Below the pieces are notes generated by a model that was not told the origin of the DNA, did no database searches, and saw only the letters and a program-made list of their open reading frames with translations. From Bacillus thuringiensis (GTDB lineage: Bacteria > Bacillota > Bacilli > Bacillales > Bacillaceae_G): 64,000 nt of DNA. Within the stretch, counting starts at the first letter, position 1; each line of letters begins with the position of its first letter. The stretch is from assembly GCF_001182785.1 (NCBI RefSeq), contig NZ_CP012099.1:3470501-3534500 (forward strand), read 5' to 3'. Made by a program: the position numbers and the translations under genes. This document shows positions 1 to 7,518 of the stretch, piece after piece.

Positions 1-617
1 TATGCAACTAAGTCACCTTCAGCATTTTTCACAGCATGAACAACTGGTGCTAAATATTCAAGGTTTACTTGGTGTACAATGCCTGTAGCTGGTGGAACTG
101 CACGGTAGTTATCAAATGATTTTTGTGCCCAGCTTAAAAATTTATAACGTTCTTCATTACGTTTAAACTCTAAGTCCATGTTGAATGCAAGCGCGTCTGC
201 CGTACCCGCTCTATCAACCTGTACAGAGTGGTCAATTACAAGGTCTACAGTAATTTCAGGATTAATTTTGTCAGGATCCCCACCCATGTCTGCCATTGCT
301 TTACGAAGCGAAGCCAAATCAACAACAGCTGGAACACCAGTGAAATCTTGTAAAATTACACGAGATGGTTTAAATGGAACATCGATATCTTGCACATCTT
401 TCGTTCCCCATTTCGCTAAATTTGTAACATGCTCTTCTGTGATTACACGTCCATCTACTTGACGAAGTACTGATTCAAGTAAAACTTTCACGGAATATGG
501 TAATTGAGATACGTTGCCAACCCCTGCATTTTCAAGCGCTTTCAAATCATAATAATGATACGTTTTTCCATCTACTTCAAAAGTTGCACGTGATTGAAAT
601 GGATTATGTTTGACCAT
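1..617 (-). CDS. acnA: Aconitate hydratase, N-terminal part (cut by window edge)
   Basis: This is the first 205 residues of aconitase, the TCA-cycle enzyme that isomerises citrate to isocitrate and in Bacillus also binds RNA (citB). The N-terminal signature [18 protein letters not shown] and the active-site Asp-His in VIDHSVQVD are visible. The iron-sulfur cysteines lie in the missing part. The start is an ATG preceded by a GGGGGG ribosome site. In B. subtilis citB lies next to sspO, sspP and cotM, the same neighbours as here, which supports the call. The gene runs off the left edge of the window. Confidence 0.95.
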   Translation of the reverse strand, partial: MVKHNPFQSRATFEVDGKTYHYYDLKALENAGVGNVSQLPYSVKVLLESVLRQVDGRVITEEHVTNLAKWGTKDVQDIDVPFKPSRVILQDFTGVPAVVDLASLRKAMADMGGDPDKINPEITVDLVIDHSVQVDRAGTADALAFNMDLEFKRNEERYKFLSWAQKSFDNYRAVPPATGIVHQVNLEYLAPVVHAVKNAEGDLVA

Positions 618-908
618 TATGTTTCCCCCCTGTTAAACGTGACTAAGTTGTCTGAATATAAAATGTAGACAAACTTTTCAATACCTTACGATAATATCTT
701 ATTACAACTTTCTAAATAAGTAAATAATAAGAAACTTATAGATTATCATAAGTTTTCTTTATGTTTCTAAATTTGAATAGCTTTCATGCTCCTTATGAAT
801 ACTATTATCATAAAGTAAAGTGCTCTATTAGCGGTTTACTTACAGTTCATACATACTATGAACTGCTCATCATTCAACATACAAAAAATATTATAGAGGT
901 GAAATAAA
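618..908. promoter_or_regulatory. acnA / sspO divergent intergenic region
   Basis: This 291-base gap separates divergent acnA and sspO. On the minus strand TTGAAA (676-681) and TATTCA (653-658), 17 bases apart, form a plausible acnA promoter. At 748-762 an ATAA-N7-TTAT dyad matches the CcpC operator described for citB, although it lies further upstream than in B. subtilis. At 844-864 the arms AGTTCATA and TATGAACT form a 21-base palindrome containing CATACTA, a possible forespore sigma -10 for sspO. These assignments are inferences from motif shape. Confidence 0.4.
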
Positions 909-1058
909 ATGGGTAAAAGAAAAGCAAATCATACTATTTCAGGAATGAATACTGCATCTGCACAAGGACAAGGAACTGGTTACAATGAAGAATTTGCAAA
1001 CGAGCCTTTAACTCCAGCAGAGCGACAAAATAATAAGAAACGTAAAAAGAACCAGTAA
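909..1058 (+). CDS. sspO: Small acid-soluble spore protein O
   Basis: This 49-residue basic protein matches SspO (CotK), a minor small acid-soluble protein of the spore core made in the forespore under sigma-G. The start MGKRKANH, the central [10 protein letters not shown] and the lysine-rich tail KKRKKNQ are all characteristic. A GAGGTGA ribosome site precedes the ATG. In B. subtilis sspO lies between citB and sspP; here a deacetylase and another small gene lie between sspO and sspP. A hairpin terminator follows at 1061-1099. Confidence 0.93.
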   Translation: MGKRKANHTISGMNTASAQGQGTGYNEEFANEPLTPAERQNNKKRKKNQ

Positions 1059-1060
1059 AG

Positions 1061-1099
1061 AAAAATCCCAAAAGGTCTATTTTCCTTTTGGGATTTTTT
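1061..1099. terminator. Bidirectional terminator after sspO and the deacetylase
   Basis: The arms AATCCCAAAAGG and CCTTTTGGGATT form a strong stem with A and T tracts on either side. It can end both the rightward sspO and the leftward deacetylase transcript. Confidence 0.9.
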
Positions 1100-1825
1100 C
1101 TAATGTTTATAACGTAGTAATTCCGAAACCGTTACAAATCGATAGCCCTGCTTTTTCAGCTCAGGTAAAATTTTTGCTAGCGCTGCTACCGTTTGACTAC
1201 GATCATTTCCTCCATCATGTAACAATACAATATCGCCACTTTTAGCATTTTTCACTACATGATTTACAATGGATTCAACCCCTGGATTTGCCCAATCACG
1301 TGGGTCTTGATGCCACGACCATAGAACAATTTGATAGCCAGCCTCTTTCGCTGTTTTAAATACAGCATCGTTAATATATCCGCCAGGAGGACGGAATAGC
1401 AAAGGTTCTTTCACCCATTTTTCAAAAAATTTCTTTCCATCTAAAATATCATTTTCTAATTTTTCATCTGACGAATTACTTGCGTACAAATGATTCATCG
1501 TATGATTTCCAATTTCATGTCCCTCTTTTAACACTTGCTTCACTAAATATGGATTACGCTGAACTCGAAATCCAATCATAAAAAATGTCGCTTCCGCCTT
1601 ATATTGACGTAATAAATCTAAAACTTGTGGTGTATACGTTGGATCTGGCCCATCATCAAATGTAATTGCAATGATTTTTTCATTATTAGGTACTTCCCAT
1701 GTTACATAACCAGTTGGTTCTAACTCTTTTCTGAGCAACATTTTCGCTTCCACTTTTTCCACTTGAAATATATGTACTGCGCATAATAAAGAAAAAACTA
1801 TTAAAAGAATTTTCTGTTTTAACAT
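1100..1825 (-). CDS. Polysaccharide deacetylase (NodB domain, peptidoglycan or chitin-like substrate)
   Basis: This 241-residue CE4-family deacetylase probably removes acetyl groups from N-acetylglucosamine in peptidoglycan. It has an N-terminal hydrophobic segment (about residues 5-22) acting as signal or anchor. The NodB domain shows motif 1 TFDDGPD with the catalytic and metal Asp pair, motif 2 HEIGNHTMNH with the metal His residues, motif 3 RPPGG, and the late motif DIVLLHDGG. B. cereus encodes several such enzymes, and the position beside acnA fits one of those studied as a peptidoglycan N-acetylglucosamine deacetylase, but I cannot confirm the substrate. An in-frame GTG at 1834 is an alternative start. 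Neither start has a good ribosome site. Confidence 0.85.
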   Translation of the reverse strand: MLKQKILLIVFSLLCAVHIFQVEKVEAKMLLRKELEPTGYVTWEVPNNEKIIAITFDDGPDPTYTPQVLDLLRQYKAEATFFMIGFRVQRNPYLVKQVLKEGHEIGNHTMNHLYASNSSDEKLENDILDGKKFFEKWVKEPLLFRPPGGYINDAVFKTAKEAGYQIVLWSWHQDPRDWANPGVESIVNHVVKNAKSGDIVLLHDGGNDRSQTVAALAKILPELKKQGYRFVTVSELLRYKH

Positions 1826-1871
1826 AACGTTCACTAAAGCAGCAAGGTTGTCGAATAGACAACAACCTTAT

Positions 1872-2135
1872 TTACTTTTCTAATTGATCTACATTTCGCA
1901 TTATATTTTGGAGATTATTTTCATATTGCTCAAGTTGTGGACGTTGTGTTTCTGAAGCTACCTCTAGTGCATTTTGAATTTGTTCATATGCTTCCTGGAC
2001 CTCTTGGCGTAACTCTTTTAAATCATGACCGTAGTTAGGGTCATTTTTCACAATATTATTAAATGCATTTTCTGCTTGTGTAACTCCTTGCTGTGCCGCT
2101 TGAAAGGCTTGTTGCTTATCTTTATGATATGGCAT
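1872..2135 (-). CDS. Small helical protein of unknown function (YtzC/DUF2524-like?)
   Basis: This is an 87-residue acidic protein, predicted almost wholly helical, rich in Gln, Glu and Asn, with heptad-like spacing that suggests a short coiled coil. I see a loose resemblance in length and spacing to the YtzC-type small proteins of Bacillus (QAEN near residue 20, QRPQLEQ near residue 65), but not enough to name it. A GGGGA ribosome site precedes the ATG. It sits between a deacetylase and sspP in a cluster of spore genes, so a sporulation role is possible but unproven. Confidence 0.7.
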   Translation of the reverse strand: MPYHKDKQQAFQAAQQGVTQAENAFNNIVKNDPNYGHDLKELRQEVQEAYEQIQNALEVASETQRPQLEQYENNLQNIMRNVDQLEK

Positions 2136-2256
2136 TATATAATCCCCTTTCCATAATAGTTAGTCCTATTTATCTTTGCCTTTTTTTCTAAAAACATTCC
2201 CGTATAAATTTACAAACTTCTCTCATTCTAAAGAGAAAGAGGAGGTGTCACATATA

Positions 2257-2379
2257 ATGGGCAAAAACAATCGTGAAGCGAAAGAAAAAAAAGGACAACC
2301 TGAACCATTAAGCGGATCTCATAAAGTAAAAAACCGTAACCATTCACGTCAAAAGAATCATGCACATCATGATATGTAA
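2257..2379 (+). CDS. sspP: Small acid-soluble spore protein P
   Basis: This 40-residue protein matches SspP (CotL), a minor spore-core protein expressed in the forespore. The block [17 protein letters not shown] and the C-terminal HHDM are the family signature. The frame is open upstream to 2176, but a perfect AGGAGGTG at 2240-2246 fixes the ATG at 2257. It lies between a small helical gene and cotM, matching the B. subtilis cotM-sspP-sspO-citB region. Confidence 0.93.
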   Translation: MGKNNREAKEKKGQPEPLSGSHKVKNRNHSRQKNHAHHDM

Positions 2380-2503
2380 AACAAAAGGTTCACACTAGCT
2401 ACCTTTGCCACATACAATGTTTATATTTTTCCATTTATTCTTCACCCCTACTTCATTCATGCATAACATAGTATGAATTGAGATTTTACGGAGGGTGTCT
2501 TAC

Positions 2504-2890
2504 ATGGGCAAGAAAAAGAAGGATTGTCTTTTTCATGTTGATGGTTTCGAAGAATGGATGGATCAATTTTGTTCCGATTCTTGTAGTAACTTTAGTTTCC
2601 CAAATCAAATTCATATTGACCTTTGTGAAACTGAACAAGAGTATATTTTGGAAACAGATGTACCAAATGTATCCGAACAAAATGTAGTTATTAAAAAGAT
2701 GGAGACAGGCCTAAATATTTGCATACTTCATAATAATAGTTCTTTGCAGCGGATCATTCCTTTACCCGCTACTATTATTTACAAGAAGATGCTGGCCTGC
2801 TTAGAGAATGGATATTTAGCCATTCATATTTCGAAAAATGAAGTTGCTAATAAACATGAAAAAAAAGTTCTTTTTCAAATTGAGAATTAA
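2504..2890 (+). CDS. cotM: Outer spore coat protein M, small heat-shock protein fold
   Basis: This 128-residue protein resembles CotM, an alpha-crystallin-like coat protein made in the mother cell under sigma-K. The sHSP core is visible as IHIDLCETEQEYILETDVPNV followed by a strand-rich region to about residue 110. It is cysteine-rich near the N-terminus (Cys at 7, 25 and 29), as coat proteins often are. GGAGGG eight bases upstream sets the ATG at 2504 rather than the in-frame GTG at 2495. CATAACATA at 2462-2470 fits the sigma-K -10 pattern CATAnnnTA. A dispersed repeat begins right after its stop codon. Confidence 0.85.
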   Translation: MGKKKKDCLFHVDGFEEWMDQFCSDSCSNFSFPNQIHIDLCETEQEYILETDVPNVSEQNVVIKKMETGLNICILHNNSSLQRIIPLPATIIYKKMLACLENGYLAIHISKNEVANKHEKKVLFQIEN

Positions 2891-2952
2891 AATAAAGTGA
2901 AACTTTAATCAATAGGAGTTTTACTGCCCGCAAATACAAATAGCGGGATGAA
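2890..2952 (+). repeat. Dispersed 3'-end repeat, copy A
   Basis: The element begins with ATAAAGTGAAACTTTAATC and continues through ACTGCCCGC, an AT spacer and GCGGG, so its right half can fold as a short CCCGC/GCGGG hairpin. Related copies occur at 55271-55320 in the same strand sense and at 63153-63210 in reverse. This copy starts at the cotM stop codon. Confidence 0.7.
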
Positions 2953-2957
2953 TACAA

Positions 2958-2990
2958 AAATAAGCCCCAGTCGTCTGCTGGGGCTTATTT
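2958..2990. terminator. Bidirectional terminator between cotM and the MFS gene
   Basis: The arms AAATAAGCCCCAG and CTGGGGCTTATTT enclose a seven-base loop, with A-rich and T-rich flanks. It serves convergent genes. Confidence 0.9.
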
Positions 2991-4228
2991 TATTTCGCAT
3001 GTAATTCTAAATTACAATTTCTATCATCTCTTTTTTTCAATAAACCCTTTGTAACTACAAGCACAGGAAATGCTACAGTTGAAAATATAGCTAGCGCTGA
3101 AAAGACAATAAATCCATTTTGGTACCCGTAGTAATCAAGAAGTACTCCCCCAAGCCACGGACCAATTACTGCTCCAATTCCTGAAAAACCCATTGCTCCA
3201 AAATACGTTCCTTTTAAATGTGAAACAGCTATACCATCTATAAATACATCCGTCATTGAAAACATGAGAACTTCTCCAATTGTAAAAATAATTGTGCAAA
3301 TGGCAGCACCTAGCGTAGATTCTGCTATTCCAAATCCAAACAGTCCTCCGCTCACAAATAAAGTTCCAACCATAATGGATACTAACGGTGTATACTTTTT
3401 ACACATTTGAATAACAGGGTATTGAATTACGACTACAACAATCGCATTTAAAGCTAACATATATGAAAATAATTTCACTCCATCCTGAAATATATGTGCA
3501 TTTGCAAAATATTGAGATACTGTTGTCGTTAAGTGAGAAAAACCACAATTACTCAAAATAATACCGACTAAAGCAACTAAAAATACGACATCCTTTCGCA
3601 AAATGCGAATTGCATTTAACATTGTGACAGGTTTTTCTGTATTTACTTTCTTTTTTTCAATTGGATACTTCTTAAATTGGAATGCTAATATAGCTGTATA
3701 TAGAATGTACACTCCAGCTGCTACTAAAAAAGGAATTGTAGATTTTGCGCTTCCAATCTGTAATCCGACAAGTGGGCCAATCGCTACGCCAACATTGATT
3801 GCACCGTAACGCAAATTATACACGAGTAAACGATACTCTGGTTTCGTTAAATCTGATAATAACGCTCTTGACGTCGGTTCAAAAAAAGACCTACATAATC
3901 CATTCAAAGCATTTAATAAAAAGAAACTTAAAACATGATTTGCAAGTGAAAAACCTATAAATACAAACACCCAAGCGATCATGGAGCATATTATAATCAT
4001 ATTTCGGCCAAATCGATCCGATAAATTCCCTCCAATAAAACTAGCGAACACCCCAACAAGTGCACTCGTTCCGATAATAGCACCCGTCATTCCTGCTGAT
4101 ACGCCTTTAACAGTCGTTAAATAAATTGCTAAAAAAGGAATACTCATTGACGTGGCAAACCTCGCAAATAAAGTCCCTATTATAATTGTCATTCCTAACG
4201 GATGAATATTTTGCAACTTCCCCTTCAT
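2990..4228 (-). CDS. Major facilitator superfamily transporter
   Basis: This is a 412-residue, 12-helix membrane transporter of the MFS drug/H+ antiporter type. The cytoplasmic loop motif between helices 2 and 3 is GGNLSDRFGRN, and the helix 5 region carries a Gly-rich GVAIGPLVG. The C-terminal tail is charged (KKRDD). The open frame extends 15 codons further upstream, but GAGAAGG ahead of ATG 4228 and a terminator lying over that upstream stretch favour the shorter protein. The substrate is not deducible. It is probably a single-gene unit, because the neighbouring leftward gene ends in its own terminator at 4266-4286. Confidence 0.88.
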   Translation of the reverse strand: MKGKLQNIHPLGMTIIIGTLFARFATSMSIPFLAIYLTTVKGVSAGMTGAIIGTSALVGVFASFIGGNLSDRFGRNMIIICSMIAWVFVFIGFSLANHVLSFFLLNALNGLCRSFFEPTSRALLSDLTKPEYRLLVYNLRYGAINVGVAIGPLVGLQIGSAKSTIPFLVAAGVYILYTAILAFQFKKYPIEKKKVNTEKPVTMLNAIRILRKDVVFLVALVGIILSNCGFSHLTTTVSQYFANAHIFQDGVKLFSYMLALNAIVVVVIQYPVIQMCKKYTPLVSIMVGTLFVSGGLFGFGIAESTLGAAICTIIFTIGEVLMFSMTDVFIDGIAVSHLKGTYFGAMGFSGIGAVIGPWLGGVLLDYYGYQNGFIVFSALAIFSTVAFPVLVVTKGLLKKRDDRNCNLELHAK

Positions 4229-4261
4229 CTTCAAACCTTCTCTCCCAATTCTTACATAAAA

Positions 4262-4290
4262 AAAAGAAAGCAAAGGATCTGCTTTCTTTT
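4262..4290 (-). terminator. Terminator of the 4297-4710 gene
   Basis: The arms GAAAGCA (4266-4272) and TGCTTTC (4280-4286) form the stem, and reading leftward it is followed by an eight-base T tract. It separates this gene from the MFS gene downstream. Confidence 0.8.
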
Positions 4291-4296
4291 CCCTTT

Positions 4297-4710
4297 TTAT
4301 ACTTGAGCTGTTGATACCCTCGTTGTTCTCGTTATATCCATATCTATGCCATATGTAAACTGTAATTCTTTACAAACATCTTTAATTAATATTGCAACAT
4401 TATACTTCTCATTAAATTGTAAAACGATGTTCTCTACTTCTTCATATGTATACTTATATTCGCCTGTAATGACACTTTTTAGATCAAAGCATTCATTTAT
4501 ACAAAGTTGCACAAGCAGCTGGTCATATTTCTCTATTACATCTTCTTTCTTCCACAGTACCTCTTTTACATATAACCGATCAAACTTAACACTTTCTCGA
4601 TTACAATCCGTTAAAATCCGGGTCATTTCATTTAATTCTCGATACAGTTCAGAAATATTTTTGCTTAAACTAAGCAGTTTATCTACGCCGTTTTCATATA
4701 ACATATTCAT
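4297..4710 (-). CDS. Hypothetical protein, 137 residues
   Basis: I do not recognise this protein. It is predicted soluble and mostly helical, with no signal peptide or membrane segment. The N-terminal half (residues 1-60) looks like a helical hairpin and the C-terminal half contains YTYEEVENIVLQFNEKYNV. A GGGGGTG ribosome site precedes two close ATG codons (4710 and 4704), and a proper terminator follows. It is divergent from the AlaX-type gene at 4842. It looks like a genuine single-gene transcription unit of unknown role. Confidence 0.6.
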   Translation of the reverse strand: MNMLYENGVDKLLSLSKNISELYRELNEMTRILTDCNRESVKFDRLYVKEVLWKKEDVIEKYDQLLVQLCINECFDLKSVITGEYKYTYEEVENIVLQFNEKYNVAILIKDVCKELQFTYGIDMDITRTTRVSTAQV

Positions 4711-4841
4711 TCCACCCCCGCATTTTCTTTTTCTTATTATAGCAAGAAAATTCTAAAAATAGTTTCTTTCTTCTGAAATATTAGGAAACTAATTTCAATT
4801 GCTTTACAATGAAACTAGTTAATGCGAGAGGAGAAAGAAAA

Positions 4842-6044
4842 TTGGAGCACAAATTATATTACACTGACGCTTATAAGCAAGAATTTACTACTAAAATTAT
4901 AAAGCAAGATTATGATAAAGACGGTAACTTATACGTTGTTTTAAACGAAACCGCATTTTATCCGACTGGTGGCGGACAACCACACGACACTGGAACTTTA
5001 AATGGTATTGCTGTATTTGATGTTGAAGAAATCGACGAAGAAATCCGCCACTTCATTGCAGAACAATTACACACAGAAGACGTAGAAGGTAAAATCAATT
5101 GGGAGCGCCGGTTTGATTATATGCAGCAACATGCAGCTCAGCACATTTTATCTGCTGCTTTTTGGGATCATTTTAACATACCTACGATTGGATTCCATCT
5201 TGGTAAAGAAACGGTAACAATTGATTTAGAAACAGAAAATCTTCATGCAGAAACGGTTGAAAAAGCAATACAAATTGCAAACAAAATTGTTTTTGAAAAC
5301 CATCCAATCCGTACTCTGTGGATGGACTTAGAAGAAGCGAAAACGTTGCCTCTTCGTAAAGAACCGACTATGACAGAAAATATACGGGTTGTTATTATCG
5401 AAAACTTTGACTACAACGGCTGTGGTGGAACGCATCCGAAACGAACTGGTGAAGTTGGTCCTATTCAAGTACTAGGATGGGAGCGCAATAAAGGTGGTAT
5501 ACGCTTAACGTTTATCGCTGGTTGGCGTACACTTAAATTAATGGGACAACAGCAACAAATTATGAAAGATATTTCTAAACAATTAAACAGTAGCGAAACT
5601 GATATTCCAGCAAAAGTGGCGCAACTGCTTACTTCTCAAAAAGAAAACGAAAAAGCAATACAAACAATGAATGAAAAATTATTATTTGCAGAGGCAAATG
5701 AACTACTTCAACACCCTACGGAAATACATGCCGGCATACTTATTTCTAAAGTATTTACAAATCGTTCTATGCAAGAAATCGCAAAGCTTTCCGCTATTAT
5801 TACAGAACAACAAGAGCATGCAATTACATATTTCGTTATTGAAAACGAGGACAAATTACAATGTATTCTCGCTTGCGGAAAAACTGTAACGCTTGATATG
5901 AATGCTCTTTTAAAAGATGCTCTTCCTCCAATTGAAGGAAAAGGTGGCGGAAATAAAAAGAGTGCCCGTGGCGGCGGGAAAGCAATTATGAGCGGAGATG
6001 AATTTTTAAATCAGCTTGTTTCTTCTTTACAGTCGGCGGTGTAA
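4842..6044 (+). CDS. AlaX-type alanyl-tRNA editing protein with DHHA1 domain
   Basis: This 400-residue protein corresponds to the editing and C-terminal parts of alanyl-tRNA synthetase without the catalytic domain. Such trans-editing factors hydrolyse mischarged Ser-tRNA(Ala) or Gly-tRNA(Ala). The metal-binding motifs are present: HAAQH near residue 98 and CGGTH near residue 200. The N-terminus carries the second-domain signature FYPTGGGQPHDTG, and the C-terminus has the glycine-rich KGGGNKKSARGGGK of DHHA1 domains. AGGAG at 4829-4833, eight bases ahead of TTG 4842, indicates a TTG start, giving MEHKLYYTD. The in-frame ATG at 4809 has no ribosome site. Confidence 0.9.
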   Translation: MEHKLYYTDAYKQEFTTKIIKQDYDKDGNLYVVLNETAFYPTGGGQPHDTGTLNGIAVFDVEEIDEEIRHFIAEQLHTEDVEGKINWERRFDYMQQHAAQHILSAAFWDHFNIPTIGFHLGKETVTIDLETENLHAETVEKAIQIANKIVFENHPIRTLWMDLEEAKTLPLRKEPTMTENIRVVIIENFDYNGCGGTHPKRTGEVGPIQVLGWERNKGGIRLTFIAGWRTLKLMGQQQQIMKDISKQLNSSETDIPAKVAQLLTSQKENEKAIQTMNEKLLFAEANELLQHPTEIHAGILISKVFTNRSMQEIAKLSAIITEQQEHAITYFVIENEDKLQCILACGKTVTLDMNALLKDALPPIEGKGGGNKKSARGGGKAIMSGDEFLNQLVSSLQSAV

Positions 6045-6054
6045 AACATTTTTA

Positions 6055-6081
6055 GGAAGGATAGCTAATAGCTATCCTTCC
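6055..6081. terminator. Hairpin between convergent genes
   Basis: GGAAGGATAGCT and AGCTATCCTTCC form a 12-base-pair stem with a three-base loop between the AlaX and Nudix genes. It has no long T tract, so termination may be weak. Confidence 0.6.
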
Positions 6082-6088
6082 CCTATAG

Positions 6089-6532
6089 TTACAGGCCAAT
6101 ATTTTGTTTCAATCCTTGGTAACTCCCTGCATTTGAAAAACCTTCACTTATAAGAGTTATAAAAGTTTCCGAAAAACCATAATGACTTAAATCTTTAATC
6201 GGCACCATTTGTACATCATGAATCGGATTATGATCAAATTCATTTGAGGGTAACGTAATTTCCCCTGTAATCTTTTCAAGTAGAAATGTAATATGTAGTA
6301 AAGATGGACTGGCATCCGGTTTATCACAAACATAGAGTAGCTTCTTAATTTTAACTTCTAACCCTGTTTCTTCTATCATTTCTCGAATCATTGCTTCTTC
6401 TAACGTTTCACCGTTCTCTACCCTTCCTCCAGGTAAAGACCAATTTCTATTAGCAACTCTTTGCTTTACTAGCAATACTTTTTCATCTTCAATTAAAATT
6501 CCCGTAACTCGAACTTGCATTACATTTTCCAT
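6089..6532 (-). CDS. Nudix hydrolase
   Basis: This 147-residue MutT-like hydrolase cleaves nucleoside diphosphate-linked substrates. The Nudix box is complete: GRVENGETLEEAM followed by REMIEETGLEV, with the metal-binding REXXEE at about residues 50-55. It starts with a beta strand VRVTGILIEDEKVLLVKQR, as usual for the family. GGAGA upstream of ATG 6532 supports the start. The substrate cannot be read from sequence. It is divergent from the SAP-domain gene. Confidence 0.9.
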   Translation of the reverse strand: MENVMQVRVTGILIEDEKVLLVKQRVANRNWSLPGGRVENGETLEEAMIREMIEETGLEVKIKKLLYVCDKPDASPSLLHITFLLEKITGEITLPSNEFDHNPIHDVQMVPIKDLSHYGFSETFITLISEGFSNAGSYQGLKQNIGL

Positions 6533-6635
6533 ATATAATCTCCTTCCCTATTAAATTTACAAATTAATCCTTCCACAAAAAGAACATACGTTTTATAATT
6601 AAAGGAAATTATGGAAGAAAGAAGTTGTTATATTC

Positions 6636-7217
6636 ATGCGTCCACCTTTAACTAAGTCTATATCACTTGAAGATTTCCAAAACTATTATTGGTTAAAAGC
6701 AGAACTGCAAACATTTTGTCGTGAACATGATTTTCCAGCTAGTGGCTCTAAGATCGAGATAACCGAGCGTATCTCACATTATTTAACTACTGGTAAAATA
6801 TTAAAAAACAGCTCTGTTCAAAAGGTTACTAAAGCTTCCCTATCCTATAAAGACCTTTCTCTTCAAACGATTATTACTAAAAATCACCGCTGTAGCGAAG
6901 ATGTTCGTGCTTTTTTCAAAGAAAAAATCGGAACAAACTTCCGCTTTACAGTAGCTCTTCAAAAATTTTTCAAAGAGAATGTTGGAAAAACATATGAAGA
7001 CGCGGTAGCTTTTTGGCATGAAGAAAACGAACGAAAAAAAGAACCTACATACAAAACAACTATCGGTGCACAATTTGAATACAATCGCTTTACTCGTGAC
7101 TTTTTCGAAGATCCAAATAATAAAGGGAAAGCAAAAGCTGATGCGATTGCTGCTTGGAACGAAATGAAAGCGAAGCCTGGTAGTAATGTTTATATTCCTC
7201 AAAAAGTAGAAAACTAG
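6636..7217 (+). CDS. SAP domain protein (DUF6434-like)
   Basis: This 193-residue soluble protein has an N-terminal SAP-like helix-extended-loop-helix (about residues 8-55, WLKAELQTFCREHDFPASGSK), a fold usually associated with DNA binding. Its C-terminal part (residues 75-185) contains two similar blocks, FRFTVALQKFFKENVGKTYE and FEYNRFTRDFFEDPNN, that look like an internal duplication and are typical of the DUF6434 region. The function is unknown. A GAAAGAAG ribosome site precedes the ATG. It is the last ordinary chromosomal gene before the Tn554-like element. Confidence 0.8.
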   Translation: MRPPLTKSISLEDFQNYYWLKAELQTFCREHDFPASGSKIEITERISHYLTTGKILKNSSVQKVTKASLSYKDLSLQTIITKNHRCSEDVRAFFKEKIGTNFRFTVALQKFFKENVGKTYEDAVAFWHEENERKKEPTYKTTIGAQFEYNRFTRDFFEDPNNKGKAKADAIAAWNEMKAKPGSNVYIPQKVEN

Positions 7218-7263
7218 TTCCTACTTATCAAGACCAAATTTGTAAAAAACGTTTTAAAATACC

Positions 7264-7301
7264 TCCCCAAACATATTATATATGTCTAATATGTTTGGGG
7301 A
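7264..7301 (+). terminator. Terminator of the SAP-domain gene
   Basis: TCCCCAAACATATT and AATATGTTTGGGGA pair in a 14-base-pair stem. The following T tract is short. Confidence 0.7.
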
Positions 7302-7375
7302 TTTCTATCATTAAACCGGAAAAGAATGATTTGTGCCCAATTTAATATATATAAATGTAATTTATTTGATTGAAG

Positions 7376-7418
7376 TATGATTTTAATTAGAATCATATCA
7401 AAAGGTGTACCTTTTGAT
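7376..7418. repeat. Two adjacent palindromes near the left end of the element
   Basis: TATGATT (7376-7382) pairs with AATCATA (7391-7397). Directly next to it, ATCAAAAGGT (7397-7406) pairs with ACCTTTTGAT (7409-7418) across a two-base spacer. Such compact dyads can be recombinase sites or transcript ends. They lie in the 301-base gap between the SAP gene and the first cargo gene, which otherwise holds only a terminator. Confidence 0.6.
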
Positions 7419-7450
7419 GTATATTGATAATAATAATATAATTGAAAATT

Positions 7451-7490
7451 AATACAAAAAGACTCCCTATAATAAGGGAGTTTTTGTATT
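7451..7490. terminator. Terminator after the leftward PD-(D/E)XK gene
   Basis: ACTCCCT and AGGGAGT form the inner stem, extended by AATACAAAAA and TTTTTGTATT. It is usable in both directions. Confidence 0.85.
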
Positions 7491-7518
7491 AATTTTTATT
7501 TAGGTATCATATCCATAT

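Noticed and set aside
178..462. 94-residue ORF on the plus strand
   Set aside because: It lies opposite the well-conserved aconitase reading frame and has no ribosome site.
4809..4841. ATG 4809 as the AlaX start
   Set aside because: No ribosome site; the TTG at 4842 has AGGAG at the right distance.
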